NCBI GenBank assembly: GCA_965200945.1
Contig: OZ241749.1
Coordinates: 2,356,001-2,420,000, forward strand
Direction of reading: 5' to 3'
DNA from: JADCRZ01 sp965200945
GTDB taxonomy: Bacteria; Bacteroidota; Bacteroidia; Chitinophagales; Chitinophagaceae
Length of the DNA stretch: 64,000 bases
Under the pieces are notes generated by a model. That model had not been told where the DNA came from. It made no database searches and was given only the letters and a program-made list of their open reading frames with translations. This document shows, in pieces, positions 42,904-51,868 of the stretch. Positions within the stretch are counted from its first letter, which is position 1, and every line of letters starts with the position of its first letter. Position numbers and translations under genes: made by a program.

Positions 42904-43395
42904 ATGCCTTCATTCGATATTGTTAGCAAGGTAGACCTGCAAACCCTTGACAATGCGATCAATACCGTCAAGAAAGAGATCATCAACCGGTTCGACTTCA
43001 AGGGGTCGCATGTGGTGATCGACCTGAATAAAAAAGATTTTCTGGTACAGTTGGAAGCCGACAGCGATATGAAGCTGAACCAGATGGTGGATGTGCTCAT
43101 CAGCCGCAGCATAAAACAGGGGCTGGCCGGTGAGATCTACGACCTGACCAAAGAAGCCTATCCAAGCGGAAAAGTGGTGAAGAAAGAGGTGACCGTACGC
43201 AATGGCATCAAACAGGAAGACGCCAAAAAGATTGTAAAACTCATCAAAGACAGCGGGTTAAAAGTTCAGCCGGCCATTATGGACGACATCATACGGGTAA
43301 CTGCGAAAAAGATCGATGACCTGCAGGAAGTGATTCAGGCTTCCAAAGGCTGGAACCTGGGCCTGGCCCTTCAGTACATTAACATGAAAAGCTGA
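42904..43395 (+). CDS. YajQ family cyclic di-GMP-binding protein
   Basis: A 163-residue protein of the YajQ/DUF520 family: MPSFDIVSKVDLQTLDNAIN, FDFKGSHVVIDLNKKDF, LVQLEADSDMKLNQMVDVL and VTAKKIDDLQEVIQASKGWN. Members of this family bind cyclic di-GMP in Xanthomonas and nucleotides or RNA elsewhere; function in Bacteroidota is not established. Full length. The L31 gene follows 93 bases later. Confidence 0.93.
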   Translation: MPSFDIVSKVDLQTLDNAINTVKKEIINRFDFKGSHVVIDLNKKDFLVQLEADSDMKLNQMVDVLISRSIKQGLAGEIYDLTKEAYPSGKVVKKEVTVRNGIKQEDAKKIVKLIKDSGLKVQPAIMDDIIRVTAKKIDDLQEVIQASKGWNLGLALQYINMKS

Positions 43396-43488
43396 TTCTC
43401 CATTTCTTTTTCTGAAGTGGAATCTATATCTTCGCACACTCATTTTTTAACTGTACGGCAAAACCCGTATGCTACAACCATAATTTAT

Positions 43489-43743
43489 ATGAAACAAGAT
43501 ATCCACCCAAAAAATTACAAGCTTGTTGTATTCCGGGATATGAGTAACGGCCAGTCATTTCTCAGCCGCTCAACCGCCTCCTCTGCTGAAAAAGTAAAAT
43601 GGGAAGATGGCAACGAATATCCGGTCATCAAGCTGGAAATTTCAAACACCTCTCACCCTTTTTTTACCGGTAAATCCATGCTGGTAGACACTGCAGGCCG
43701 TATCGACAAGTTCAAAAAGAGATACGAAAAGAAAGGAAAGTAA
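43489..43743 (+). CDS. rpmE2: 50S ribosomal protein bL31, type B (zinc-free)
   Basis: An 84-residue ribosomal protein starting MKQDIHPKNYKLVVFRDMSN. The CxxC zinc ligands of type A L31 are absent (RDMSNGQSFLSRSTA), marking the zinc-independent form. FTGKSMLVDTAGRIDKFKKRY is the conserved C-terminus. The frame is open 24 codons upstream but MKQDIHP matches homologues. A small hairpin (TACGG/CCGTA, about 43453-43469) lies in the short leader. A strong terminator follows. Confidence 0.94.
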   Translation: MKQDIHPKNYKLVVFRDMSNGQSFLSRSTASSAEKVKWEDGNEYPVIKLEISNTSHPFFTGKSMLVDTAGRIDKFKKRYEKKGK

Positions 43744-43765
43744 TTTTTTCGCCAACTATATTCAC

Positions 43766-43802
43766 ATCCCTTTCCGGGTTTCCGGAAAGGGATTTTCTTT
43801 TT
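43766..43802 (+). terminator. Intrinsic terminator after rpmE2
   Basis: Perfect 12-base stem ATCCCTTTCCGG (43766-43777) and CCGGAAAGGGAT (43782-43793), loop GTTT, then TTTCTTTTT, 22 bases past the stop. Confidence 0.88.
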
Positions 43803-43833
43803 GCAGCGTGGCCGAATGTTGTAGTTTTATTTG

Positions 43834-44829
43834 ATGAATTTTCTGCATGATGCTGCAGTCGAAAAGCAGCTCTACCCTTTCACCTTAACCCGCACTGCTG
43901 CCGACATCCGGATCGGCATCCTCACGATCCGCGAAAAATGGAGCCGCCTGAATCCTTCCACCGGCCTCTCCCCTGTTCCTTCTCACCTGGTACCCGACGC
44001 AGAAATAATTAAAGCGCTCCGTGAAGAGGAGCCGCCGCCTCTTGATTCCATGCTGATCGAATTTCCATGGCATATTTTCCAGTATAACGACCGCGCGATC
44101 AGGCAGGACTTTGCCCTCCTTACCCGCGACCGTGAATCGCGACCTGTATCTGGGTCCAACCGGATCACCAACCCTTCCGCCATTTTTTTGGAAGAAGGCG
44201 CGCGGGTGGAGCATTGCATGCTGAACGCCGCTACCGGTCCTATTTACATCGGTAAAAATTCAGAGATCATGGAAGGCAGCATGATCCGCGGGCCTTTTGC
44301 CCTGTGTGAAGGCGCCGTGGTAAAAATGGGCGCCACCATTTACGGAGCCACTACCATCGGCCCGTACAGTGTAGCCGCAGGCGAGATCAAGAACTCGGTT
44401 ATTATGGGATACAGCAACAAAGGGCACGATGGCTACCTGGGCGATGCCGTGATCGGCGAATGGTGCAACCTGGGGGCAGGCACCACCAATTCGAACCTGA
44501 AGAACAACGGCAGCAAGGTGCGCATCTTTAACCCGCTCCTCGGCCAGGCGGTGAGCGCCGGCCGCAAATGCGGGTTGCTGATGGGAGATTATTCACGAAG
44601 CGCCATCCTCACGACATTCAATACGGGTACCGTTACCGCCGTAAGCTGCAATGTTTTCAATGAGGGACTAACGCCTACGCACATCCCCAGTTTCAGCTGG
44701 GGATGCAATGGCACACGGTACCGCTTTGAAAAGGCCCTGGAGGACATCGCCGTCTGGAAAAAATTTAAGAATCAGGTGCTTACACCGGAGGAAATCCAGA
44801 AATTAGGATTCATCTTTGAGAACTATTAA
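43834..44829 (+). CDS. GlmU-related sugar nucleotidyltransferase/acetyltransferase-like protein
   Basis: A 331-residue protein of the GlmU-like family found in Bacteroidota. The N-terminal part keeps LYPFTLTRTAADIRIGILTI and WHIFQYNDRAIRQDFALL; the C-terminal left-handed beta-helix shows ATGPIYIGKNSEIMEGSMI, RGPFALCEGAVVKMGATIYG, MGYSNKGHDGYLGDAVIGEW and LGAGTTNSNLKNNG. Family members as I recall are nearer 390 residues; the segment between IREKW and the WHIF block is short, suggesting an internal deletion of some 50 residues. Activity on N-acetylglucosamine is presumed but unproven. tpiA follows after 11 bases, indicating an operon. Confidence 0.82.
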   Translation: MNFLHDAAVEKQLYPFTLTRTAADIRIGILTIREKWSRLNPSTGLSPVPSHLVPDAEIIKALREEEPPPLDSMLIEFPWHIFQYNDRAIRQDFALLTRDRESRPVSGSNRITNPSAIFLEEGARVEHCMLNAATGPIYIGKNSEIMEGSMIRGPFALCEGAVVKMGATIYGATTIGPYSVAAGEIKNSVIMGYSNKGHDGYLGDAVIGEWCNLGAGTTNSNLKNNGSKVRIFNPLLGQAVSAGRKCGLLMGDYSRSAILTTFNTGTVTAVSCNVFNEGLTPTHIPSFSWGCNGTRYRFEKALEDIAVWKKFKNQVLTPEEIQKLGFIFENY

Positions 44830-44840
44830 AACTGCATAGC

Positions 44841-45602
44841 ATGAGAAAACAAATTGCCGCTGCCAACTGGAAAATGAACCTGACCTTTGAACAGGGAAAA
44901 GCACTCCTGCACGATATCCTCAGTGTATCGATTCCGGCTGGAGCCAACCATCAGGTCATTTTCGCCGTTCCTTTTCCATACCTGATCATGGCCAAAGAGG
45001 AAGTGGCGGAAAGAACCGATTATGCAGTGGCTGCACAGAACAGTTCCAATAAAAAATCCGGCGCCTATACCGGCGAGGTATCCCCTGAAATGCTCTATTC
45101 CATCGGCATCCGTTATTGCCTCGTGGGCCACAGCGAGCGGCGTGAATATTTCAAAGAGACGGATGAAATGCTTGCCGAAAAGATCAACCTGTTGCTGACC
45201 GACAACATCACGCCGATCTTCTGCTGCGGGGAGCCGCTTGAGATCCGGAACGCGGCGGGCCAAAATAGTTACGTGGGCTCCCAGCTTGAGAAATCGCTTT
45301 TCCACCTGGGTGCGGAACAGGTCACACAGATCGTGATCGCGTATGAACCCATCTGGGCCATCGGCACTGGGCAAACGGCCACCACTGAACAGGCACAGGA
45401 AATGCATGCATACATCCGTTCCGTGCTCGAAAAGAAATACGGGAAAGAAGTTTCCGATGCTGTTTCAGTACTCTATGGCGGCAGTGTGAAAGCGTCCAAC
45501 GCGGCAGAGATATTTGCCTGTGAAGATGTGGATGGCGGACTGGTCGGCGGCGCCTCGCTGGTTGCTCAGGACTTTGTTCAAATCATCAAGGCACTCAAAT
45601 AG
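44841..45602 (+). CDS. tpiA: Triose-phosphate isomerase
   Basis: Interconverts dihydroxyacetone phosphate and glyceraldehyde 3-phosphate in glycolysis. The 253-residue TIM barrel has the active-site lysine in AAANWKMNLT (K11), the catalytic histidine in GHSERREYFKE, the glutamate in YEPIWAIGTGQT (mobile loop follows), and the phosphate-binding YGGSVKASNA and GGLVGGASL. All catalytic residues are present. It follows the GlmU-like gene by 11 bases. Confidence 0.97.
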   Translation: MRKQIAAANWKMNLTFEQGKALLHDILSVSIPAGANHQVIFAVPFPYLIMAKEEVAERTDYAVAAQNSSNKKSGAYTGEVSPEMLYSIGIRYCLVGHSERREYFKETDEMLAEKINLLLTDNITPIFCCGEPLEIRNAAGQNSYVGSQLEKSLFHLGAEQVTQIVIAYEPIWAIGTGQTATTEQAQEMHAYIRSVLEKKYGKEVSDAVSVLYGGSVKASNAAEIFACEDVDGGLVGGASLVAQDFVQIIKALK

Positions 45603-45684
45603 TTAATATTGCTTTAAATCGCAGGATGCTTCGCACAATTTGAATGGTTTTTGGTTGAATTAAAATAAGTAAAGCGTTTTAGTA

Positions 45685-46155
45685 ATGAAAAGAAGTGACA
45701 GCCTTCAACCTTTGTCGCGCCAGCACCACGACGAACTCCTCTCTTGTCTGCTGATAAAAAAGGGCGTCAATAAAAAGGCGGACCTTAAACTGCTGACAGA
45801 TTTTACCAACATTTTCTGGAAAGAAGATTTCATCAAACATATCAAGGCGGAGGAAGAGATCCTGATCCCGTTCCTGGTGAAGCACCGCTTCGAAGACCGG
45901 TTTATCAACATTCTCAAAACCGATCATTCAATGATCCACGCCGTCCTCGACCGGTTGAATACCTTCGACCGGCGGCACAAGATATTCGAGATCTTTGCCA
46001 ACCTGGTAGAACAGCATATCCGTTTTGAAGAAAGGTTTGTTTTTCAGAAGATACAGGAACAGCTGAGTGAAAAAGAAATGGAGGAGCTGGGTCTTAAATT
46101 AAACAACATCCAGTACCGGAAGTGCACCGATTACCCGGTGAAGTTCTGGGAATAG
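45685..46155 (+). CDS. Hemerythrin-domain protein
   Basis: A 156-residue four-helix protein with hemerythrin-type iron ligands: SRQHHDELLS (His), FIKHIKAEEEILIP (His and Glu), KTDHSMIHAVL (His-His), and VEQHIRFEERFVF (His and Glu). Such proteins bind a di-iron centre and sense or store oxygen, nitric oxide or iron. The last 25 bases overlap the 3' end of the convergent Kir channel gene. Exact role unknown. Confidence 0.88.
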   Translation: MKRSDSLQPLSRQHHDELLSCLLIKKGVNKKADLKLLTDFTNIFWKEDFIKHIKAEEEILIPFLVKHRFEDRFINILKTDHSMIHAVLDRLNTFDRRHKIFEIFANLVEQHIRFEERFVFQKIQEQLSEKEMEELGLKLNNIQYRKCTDYPVKFWE

Positions 46156-47147
46156 TTTTCCTTTTCGCCCTGTGGCTGTTTTACTGCGGCCGGCAGCGGC
46201 ACTTTCTCCACCTCATTCAGGCGGTCGAGATAAAGGATCGTAGAGTTGTCTTCCTGATCTGCCTGGTACATCAACGCGAACCTAGCCCCCCAGATGATCT
46301 CCTGCGACGTGTAAGAAGTACGCGCAACCACCGTATTGGAAAAAGCCTCATCGAACCCTTTCACATACACGATGAATTCGGCATTGGCATTGATGATGTC
46401 TTCCTCGTTGAAACCGCTGAGCGGACTTTTTTCATCCAGCGGGTGAACCACCGTCCAGCTTAGTGTAAGGGCATTGATCAGTGAAAATTCGAGATCGAGC
46501 GGATAAAACTGGTTGTTTGTCTTCCCGTCCTCCCCTACTTTGATGGCCAGCGTAACTTTCACTTCCACATCCGTGAGGAGGTTGTTCTTATAGCTTACCA
46601 TCCTGAACATCAGGGCCGTAGCGCCGGCATAAGGTGCGATGACCATATGGTCACTAAAGCGCAGAAAAGCCCTGGGCCGGGAGAATCTTCCATAGAATAA
46701 ACCGGTAACCACCGCAAACGACAACAAGCCGGTGAGCGCCTCGATGGCGGCAATGCTGCTGGCGGCCACGCCGGAAGGGTTGATCCGGCCATACCCCACG
46801 GTGGTGAAAGTTTGCGCGCTGAAGAAATAAGCTTCCGTAAAATTTTCCAGCCTGGTTCCAACAGTGACGCCGCCCAGGTTCTGAACGCCGATCTCGTAAT
46901 AGACCACGGCAAAGATCAGGTTCACGCTGAGAAAAAATCCGAAGATGATAAGCAGGAAGCGTGTCCGCGACAGGTTCAGCATGGTATGATAGATGCTGTA
47001 CCGCCGGAACACATCCAGTCCTTTTTTACGAATATTCACCGAGCCGTCTTTCTTTACAAACCTGCCGGCGCTATATGTGCTGTTGGTACCGAACCCGGTA
47101 TTGTTCTGCTGCTTTATTTTTGTATTCAGGTTTTTAACGGTCGCCAT
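46131..47147 (-). CDS. Inward-rectifier potassium channel (KirBac type)
   Basis: Potassium channel of 338 residues. Slide helix about 45-60, membrane helix 1 about 62-84, pore helix and selectivity filter TTVGYGRI (T116-G120 as TVGYG), helix 2 about 130-152, and a cytoplasmic immunoglobulin-like Kir domain (160-320) with LMFRMVSYKNNLLTDVEV and LSWTVVHPLDEKSPL. All features of bacterial Kir channels are present. Its C-terminus overlaps the hemerythrin gene on the opposite strand. Gating ligands are not readable. Confidence 0.94.
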   Translation of the reverse strand: MATVKNLNTKIKQQNNTGFGTNSTYSAGRFVKKDGSVNIRKKGLDVFRRYSIYHTMLNLSRTRFLLIIFGFFLSVNLIFAVVYYEIGVQNLGGVTVGTRLENFTEAYFFSAQTFTTVGYGRINPSGVAASSIAAIEALTGLLSFAVVTGLFYGRFSRPRAFLRFSDHMVIAPYAGATALMFRMVSYKNNLLTDVEVKVTLAIKVGEDGKTNNQFYPLDLEFSLINALTLSWTVVHPLDEKSPLSGFNEEDIINANAEFIVYVKGFDEAFSNTVVARTSYTSQEIIWGARFALMYQADQEDNSTILYLDRLNEVEKVPLPAAVKQPQGEKENYSQNFTG

Positions 47148-47286
47148 CCTCTAAATTTTTCGTGAAGTTCGGCAGTTTAGAGACGCAATGCGACAAACAC
47201 AACTGGGCTGCCCTATATTTGAGCCTGTTTAGTTCCGGCAGTTTTTTCAACAAGCAATCAGCTGCCCGCGAAAGGCACTTCCCATC

Positions 47287-48804
47287 ATGAAGATCGACCG
47301 TGGCTTCCCATATTACCTGTTGCTGCTGCTGTTCCCGGTTTCTTTTCTGCTGCACAATGTAAATGAGAATTTCGGACTGATCCCGCTGCCTGACGCCCTA
47401 TTCCTGCTGGCAGTGTATCTTATTACCACAATTGGTCTTGCTTTTCTTTCAAAATGGATCCTGCGGCGCTATCCGCAGGCCTTTGTTTTTTCCTTTCTCC
47501 TTTTGCTGATCAATTTTCTTTTCGGGGCTTTCCGTGATTTTTCAAAAGTCCATCATTTTCCCGCACTGATCAACCGGTATGTTTTCTTTCTGCCCGTTGT
47601 GTTACTGATCCTGATAGCAGCCGCAGCCGGGCTGGCAAGATCCAGGCGTCCTCCCTTACGGCTCGCCCGTGCCCTGGCTGTGTTTCTGGTCATCAATGTT
47701 GCATATGAAACAGGCTGGTGCTTCTATAACCTGGCCAGCGGGAAAGCAGTCAGCCAGGATTTTGGTGATGCCCGGCACAACTTGATCACCAAACTGAATC
47801 AGAAAAAGACAGGCACAAAACCAGTCGTTTTCTGGCTTGTGTTCGATGAATATGCTGGAAGCAGCAGCGTGAAAGAAGTTTGGGGCCTTCAGAACCCGCT
47901 TGAGCCGATGCTGCGGAAAAAAGGTTTTTTCGTGGCCGGCTCGGCCCGCAGCAATTACAACTTCACCCATTTCTCTCTTAGTTCCACGCTCGATATGGCA
48001 TACCTGTCGGGGCTTCAGAACCATTCGATCGTGCGTCTCAAGGATCTCGAGAGAGGCAATTATTCGGTGTGGGATAACAATACAGTCAGGCTTTTTGAAC
48101 AGAACGGTTATGCGATCAACAACTTTACCATCTTTCAGATGAAAGGCCATCCGACCGGCAATTTCGAGATGTTCCGGTATGTGCCGAAGCAGCTGATCAA
48201 CTTTCAGACCTTTGAGGGAAGAGTGCGCAGCGACATCGGATGGAACTTTCCAAATCTGCTGAAGAGAGACCGGCGGGCGGCGGATTCGGCCCATGTTTCC
48301 GGCATGCTGAACGAACTGGATACGGCTTATAAAAACCAGGTCGACCGCTTTTTGTTAATCGCTGCAAAAGCCGCTAGGGAGGACCGCCCCTCCTTCAATA
48401 TGTTTCACCTGCAGCTTCCGCACGAGCCTTATTTTTACCATGCCGACGGGTCTATCGCCTACAGCAATGGATACAGCGATTCGGCCAAGCACTATCCTGC
48501 GCACCTGCTGTACACCAACAGCGTGGTGAACAGGATGGCCGACAGCCTGCTCGCCCTGTACCGCAGGCGGGAGGTCGTGATCATCATCCAGGGAGACCAC
48601 GGTTTCAAGTACCAGGAGAACGAAGCCTGGTACGACAGGTTCAGCTGCAGTATCCTGTATGCCGTGTATTGCTCGGATGGAAATTATTCGGCCTGGCCAC
48701 AAAACTTAACGTCGGTCAATGGTTTCCGGATCCTGTTTAACAAGTACCTGAACACCGCGCTGCCCCTGCTCCCCAACCATTCGTATAATCTTTATTACAG
48801 GTAA
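47287..48804 (+). CDS. Sulfatase-like (alkaline phosphatase superfamily) membrane enzyme
   Basis: A 505-residue protein with about five N-terminal membrane helices (8-145) and a periplasmic alkaline-phosphatase-superfamily domain. The metal and nucleophile region is VFWLVFDEYAGSSSVKE (D187 with the nearby serines), followed by RSNYNFTHFSLSSTLDM; FHLQLPHEPYFYHADG and the metal motif IIIQGDHGFKY complete the site. The layout resembles membrane phosphoglycerol- or phosphoethanolamine-transferases. Substrate not known. Flippase and glycosyltransferase genes follow, suggesting modification of a surface polysaccharide. Confidence 0.85.
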   Translation: MKIDRGFPYYLLLLLFPVSFLLHNVNENFGLIPLPDALFLLAVYLITTIGLAFLSKWILRRYPQAFVFSFLLLLINFLFGAFRDFSKVHHFPALINRYVFFLPVVLLILIAAAAGLARSRRPPLRLARALAVFLVINVAYETGWCFYNLASGKAVSQDFGDARHNLITKLNQKKTGTKPVVFWLVFDEYAGSSSVKEVWGLQNPLEPMLRKKGFFVAGSARSNYNFTHFSLSSTLDMAYLSGLQNHSIVRLKDLERGNYSVWDNNTVRLFEQNGYAINNFTIFQMKGHPTGNFEMFRYVPKQLINFQTFEGRVRSDIGWNFPNLLKRDRRAADSAHVSGMLNELDTAYKNQVDRFLLIAAKAAREDRPSFNMFHLQLPHEPYFYHADGSIAYSNGYSDSAKHYPAHLLYTNSVVNRMADSLLALYRRREVVIIIQGDHGFKYQENEAWYDRFSCSILYAVYCSDGNYSAWPQNLTSVNGFRILFNKYLNTALPLLPNHSYNLYYR

Positions 48805-48856
48805 AGGACGTCCCTTTTATTATTGACTATATTTGAGCCTTATCTCAAGGCAGTAG

Positions 48857-50182
48857 ATGGAGTTCAAGAAACTTATCGTTCAGAGCATTATATGGAGGGG
48901 GATGTATTTCGCAACCGTGCTGCTGCTGAACATCCTGCTCTCCCGCTATTTCAAAGCTACAGGCACGGGCTTTATCTATTACATCTCCAACTATTTTTCT
49001 TTTATCCTGCTGCTGGGCAGCCTCTGCCTTGAAGCGGGAATGTCCTTTTACGGATCACAGAAAAAGATAGCCTACCAGAAACTGGCCGTGTTCAGCCTGG
49101 TATGGTCGGGGTTTATCTGCGTGCTTCTTTTTTTCTTTCTGAACCTTACCTATCACCCATCCGATTCACCCGTATCGAAGCAGGAGTTTATCTTTTTTTC
49201 ATTCAATTACATTTCCGGCATTCTGCTGACCACTTTTTTCTGCGCCCTCTTTTATGCAAAACAGGATTTTGTAACCCCCAACCTCATCATGTCGGTCACG
49301 AACATCATGCTGATGGCGCTGTTTCCGCTCGGCAGCCGGCTGGGTTCAGGTGATTTTATGGGCAGGCATTTTCTCGACTGTTACTTTTTCAACTTTTTGC
49401 TGCAGGGTTTGCTGATCTGTTTCGCCTTTATTTACCGCAACCGGAAAGGCGCACCCTTCCGTTTTCCGGAACGCCCCGAACTCCGCATGATCTTTTCTTA
49501 TTCGCTGGTTGCCCTCAGCGGCAACATCATTTTCTTTTTGCTGTACCGCATCGATTACTGGTTCATCAACAATACCTGCCGGGTGTGTGCGGCCGAAGAT
49601 CTGGGAAATTATATACAGGTTTCCAAACTCGGGCAACTGTTTTTTGTGGTGCCCGGCATTATCGGCAGCGCCGTCTTTCCGCGTACCGCCGGCGGTCAGA
49701 AAGAAGAAGTGTTCAGCCGGCTTGAGTTGCTTACCAAAGGGCTGCTCATGTTTACCGGCTCGGTCTGCCTGCTCCTGATCTTTACCGGACGGTTCCTTTT
49801 CCCGTTTGTGTTCGGTGCTACGTTTGAAAAAATGTATGTTCCGTTCGTGGTGCTGATCCCCGGCATACTCGCCATTGCAGCCCTGCATCCGGTGGTGGCA
49901 TATTATTCGGGCAGGAACAGGCTGCGCACCAATTTAGAGGGCTCGATCATAGCCCTGGTGCTGATCGCAACGGGCGATGCGCTGTTTATTCCGCAATATG
50001 GCATCGTGGCAGCGGCGGCAGTGAGCACGGTCGGGTATACGGTGTATTACCTCTATGTGCTGCTCCGCTTCAGAAGCCATTTCCAGACCTCGGTCAGGGG
50101 CTTTTTTTATCCGAAACATGCGGATCTTGTTCTGATCAAAAAATGGATACAAGACCGGCTGGGCACGACCCGCACGGGATAA
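48857..50182 (+). CDS. Polysaccharide biosynthesis flippase (Wzx-like)
   Basis: MOP-superfamily exporter of 441 residues with 12-14 predicted membrane segments (LIVQSIIWRGMYFATVLLLN, FFVVPGIIGSAVFPRTAG and the PFVVLIPGILAIAALHPVVAY region). It should flip lipid-linked oligosaccharides across the inner membrane. Position between the sulfatase-like enzyme (52 bases upstream) and a GT4 glycosyltransferase (35 bases downstream) supports a surface-glycan role. Confidence 0.85.
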   Translation: MEFKKLIVQSIIWRGMYFATVLLLNILLSRYFKATGTGFIYYISNYFSFILLLGSLCLEAGMSFYGSQKKIAYQKLAVFSLVWSGFICVLLFFFLNLTYHPSDSPVSKQEFIFFSFNYISGILLTTFFCALFYAKQDFVTPNLIMSVTNIMLMALFPLGSRLGSGDFMGRHFLDCYFFNFLLQGLLICFAFIYRNRKGAPFRFPERPELRMIFSYSLVALSGNIIFFLLYRIDYWFINNTCRVCAAEDLGNYIQVSKLGQLFFVVPGIIGSAVFPRTAGGQKEEVFSRLELLTKGLLMFTGSVCLLLIFTGRFLFPFVFGATFEKMYVPFVVLIPGILAIAALHPVVAYYSGRNRLRTNLEGSIIALVLIATGDALFIPQYGIVAAAAVSTVGYTVYYLYVLLRFRSHFQTSVRGFFYPKHADLVLIKKWIQDRLGTTRTG

Positions 50183-50217
50183 CTTTGCTTCGTTCATCAA
50201 ACCTTCTTTCTTTGAGC

Positions 50218-51369
50218 ATGCACAAAATTCTTTGGCTCGCCAGCTGGTATCCCAACAGGATAAATCCGTTCGACGGGGATTTTGTACAGCGGCATGCCAG
50301 GGCTGCAGCGCTTGTGCAGCCAGTACATGTAGTGCATGTGGTAAAAGATGGCAAAGGATCAGCCGGCACGCAGGTCGAAGAGACCCGGCAGGGCAGCCTG
50401 CGGGAAACCATCATCTATTACACGCCTGTTGCAACTGGCTGGAAGCCGCTCGATGCCCTGCTTTCCTTTGTAAAATATTTCCGGGTCTATCGCAATTTTC
50501 TCCGACAGGATTTTACTGAAAACGGGATGCCGGCGCTGGTGCATGTTCAGGTGGCGATGCGTGCCGGATTGATCGCACAATGGCTGAAGAAGAAATGGGG
50601 ATTGAAGTACCTGGTGACCGAACACTGGACCGGCTATTACAGGTACAGCAACGACAACTACTGGCAGCGCGGTTTTTTGTTCCGGTACCTGACCAGAAGT
50701 ATACTGAGTAAGGCCTCTCTTTTACTGCCGGTAAGCAGGAACCTGGGCGAAACCATCCAAGAAGAAGTGTTTCCCGTTCCATATGCGGTGGTACCCAATG
50801 TGGCGGAGACCTCCCTCTTCCGGTATAGTGAGAGCAGACCACCGGTTTTCCGGTTCATCCATGTATCGAGCATGAGCTACCAGAAAAATATCCCGGGACT
50901 GCTGCATGCATTCAAGGCAATGGCCTCCTTGGAATCGGACTGGGAATGCAGGATGATCGGTCCGGCAACGGAGGAACTGAAAAAGCTGTCCGTAAACCTG
51001 GGACTGCAGGATCGTATCCGCTGGGCTGGCGAGATACCTTACGCCGCAGTAGCTGCGGAAATGCAGCAGGCATCGGCTTTCGTGCTGTTCAGCCGGTATG
51101 AAACTTTTTCGTGTGTGCTGATCGAAGCAGCGTGTTGCGGCCTTCCCGTTATAGCACCCGCTATCGGCCCGCTGCCCGAAATTGTACATGCGGAGAACGG
51201 CATACTGACAGAGCCTGGCAACGAAGAGAGCCTCGCGGCAGGTATGGCAAGGATGATCAGGGAATATGAAAAGTTTGACAGAAAAAAGATCAGTGAAAGG
51301 GCGGTCTGTTTATTTAACTATGAGCGGATCGGAGATCAGATAAAAAGTATATATCAAAGCATGCTATGA
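50218..51369 (+). CDS. Glycosyltransferase family 4
   Basis: GT-B glycosyltransferase of 383 residues starting MHKILWLASWYPNRINPFDG; the longer frame upstream is not conserved. The C-terminal Rossmann domain has FIHVSSMSYQKNIPGLLHAF (usual GRL.KG site varied), DRIRWAGEIPYAAVAAEM and the E-x7-E signature in FSRYETFSCVLIEAACCGLP, then VIAPAIGPLPEIV. It completes the three-gene glycan group. It overlaps the acyl-CoA-binding protein gene by six bases on the other strand. Confidence 0.9.
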   Translation: MHKILWLASWYPNRINPFDGDFVQRHARAAALVQPVHVVHVVKDGKGSAGTQVEETRQGSLRETIIYYTPVATGWKPLDALLSFVKYFRVYRNFLRQDFTENGMPALVHVQVAMRAGLIAQWLKKKWGLKYLVTEHWTGYYRYSNDNYWQRGFLFRYLTRSILSKASLLLPVSRNLGETIQEEVFPVPYAVVPNVAETSLFRYSESRPPVFRFIHVSSMSYQKNIPGLLHAFKAMASLESDWECRMIGPATEELKKLSVNLGLQDRIRWAGEIPYAAVAAEMQQASAFVLFSRYETFSCVLIEAACCGLPVIAPAIGPLPEIVHAENGILTEPGNEESLAAGMARMIREYEKFDRKKISERAVCLFNYERIGDQIKSIYQSML

Positions 51370-51618
51370 CTTTAGGTTTTCGACGAGCTTGATGTATTCC
51401 TGCATGGCGGCTTCTCTTGATTTGCCTTTGAGGGAAGACCAGGCTTCGTATTTGGCCTTGGCCACAAAATCGAACGGACCGGGAGCCTCCACGTTCACAT
51501 CACCCTGGGTGGCCTGTTTGTATAAAGAGTACAGATTCAGAAGGGTTTCATTGCTGGGTTTGTCGGACAGCGTTTTGCTGTCTTCCACCGCTTGCTCAAA
51601 AAGGCTCTTGGATTCCAT
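51364..51618 (-). CDS. Acyl-CoA-binding protein
   Basis: An 84-residue four-helix protein binding acyl-CoA esters in the cytoplasm. Conserved ACBP residues appear in LLNLYSLYKQATQGDVN and GPFDFVAKAKYEAWSSLKG, with the KxxxW core. The start MESKSLFEQAVEDSK is preferred to one 17 codons upstream, which adds a non-homologous stretch. ACBPs are best known from eukaryotes but occur in many Bacteroidota. Divergent from lepA with 250 bases between. Confidence 0.92.
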   Translation of the reverse strand: MESKSLFEQAVEDSKTLSDKPSNETLLNLYSLYKQATQGDVNVEAPGPFDFVAKAKYEAWSSLKGKSREAAMQEYIKLVENLKS

Positions 51619-51835
51619 GTCAGAGATTTGTTGCGAATGTAAGCTATTCAATTGAAGTTTTCGCGCCAATTTAGACCCTCCCGGAGAGAAGTTTTCACCC
51701 TTTTTGGAACACTGAAAATGACCATTTCAGGAAAAGATTTTCAGCCGGTTTACCCCAGCTCTTCTGGATCCCCGCGGGTTAAACCGCAGCCTGATAAATG
51801 CAGGTAAACATAACATCAATGCTGCAAAAAACGTT

Positions 51836-51843
51836 TACATTTG
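51836..51843 (+). promoter_or_regulatory. Candidate -7 element of lepA
   Basis: TACATTTG fits TAnnTTTG, 25 bases before the lepA ATG. Confidence 0.5.
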
Positions 51844-51868
51844 TAAGATTCACAATACCGCGACAGGA

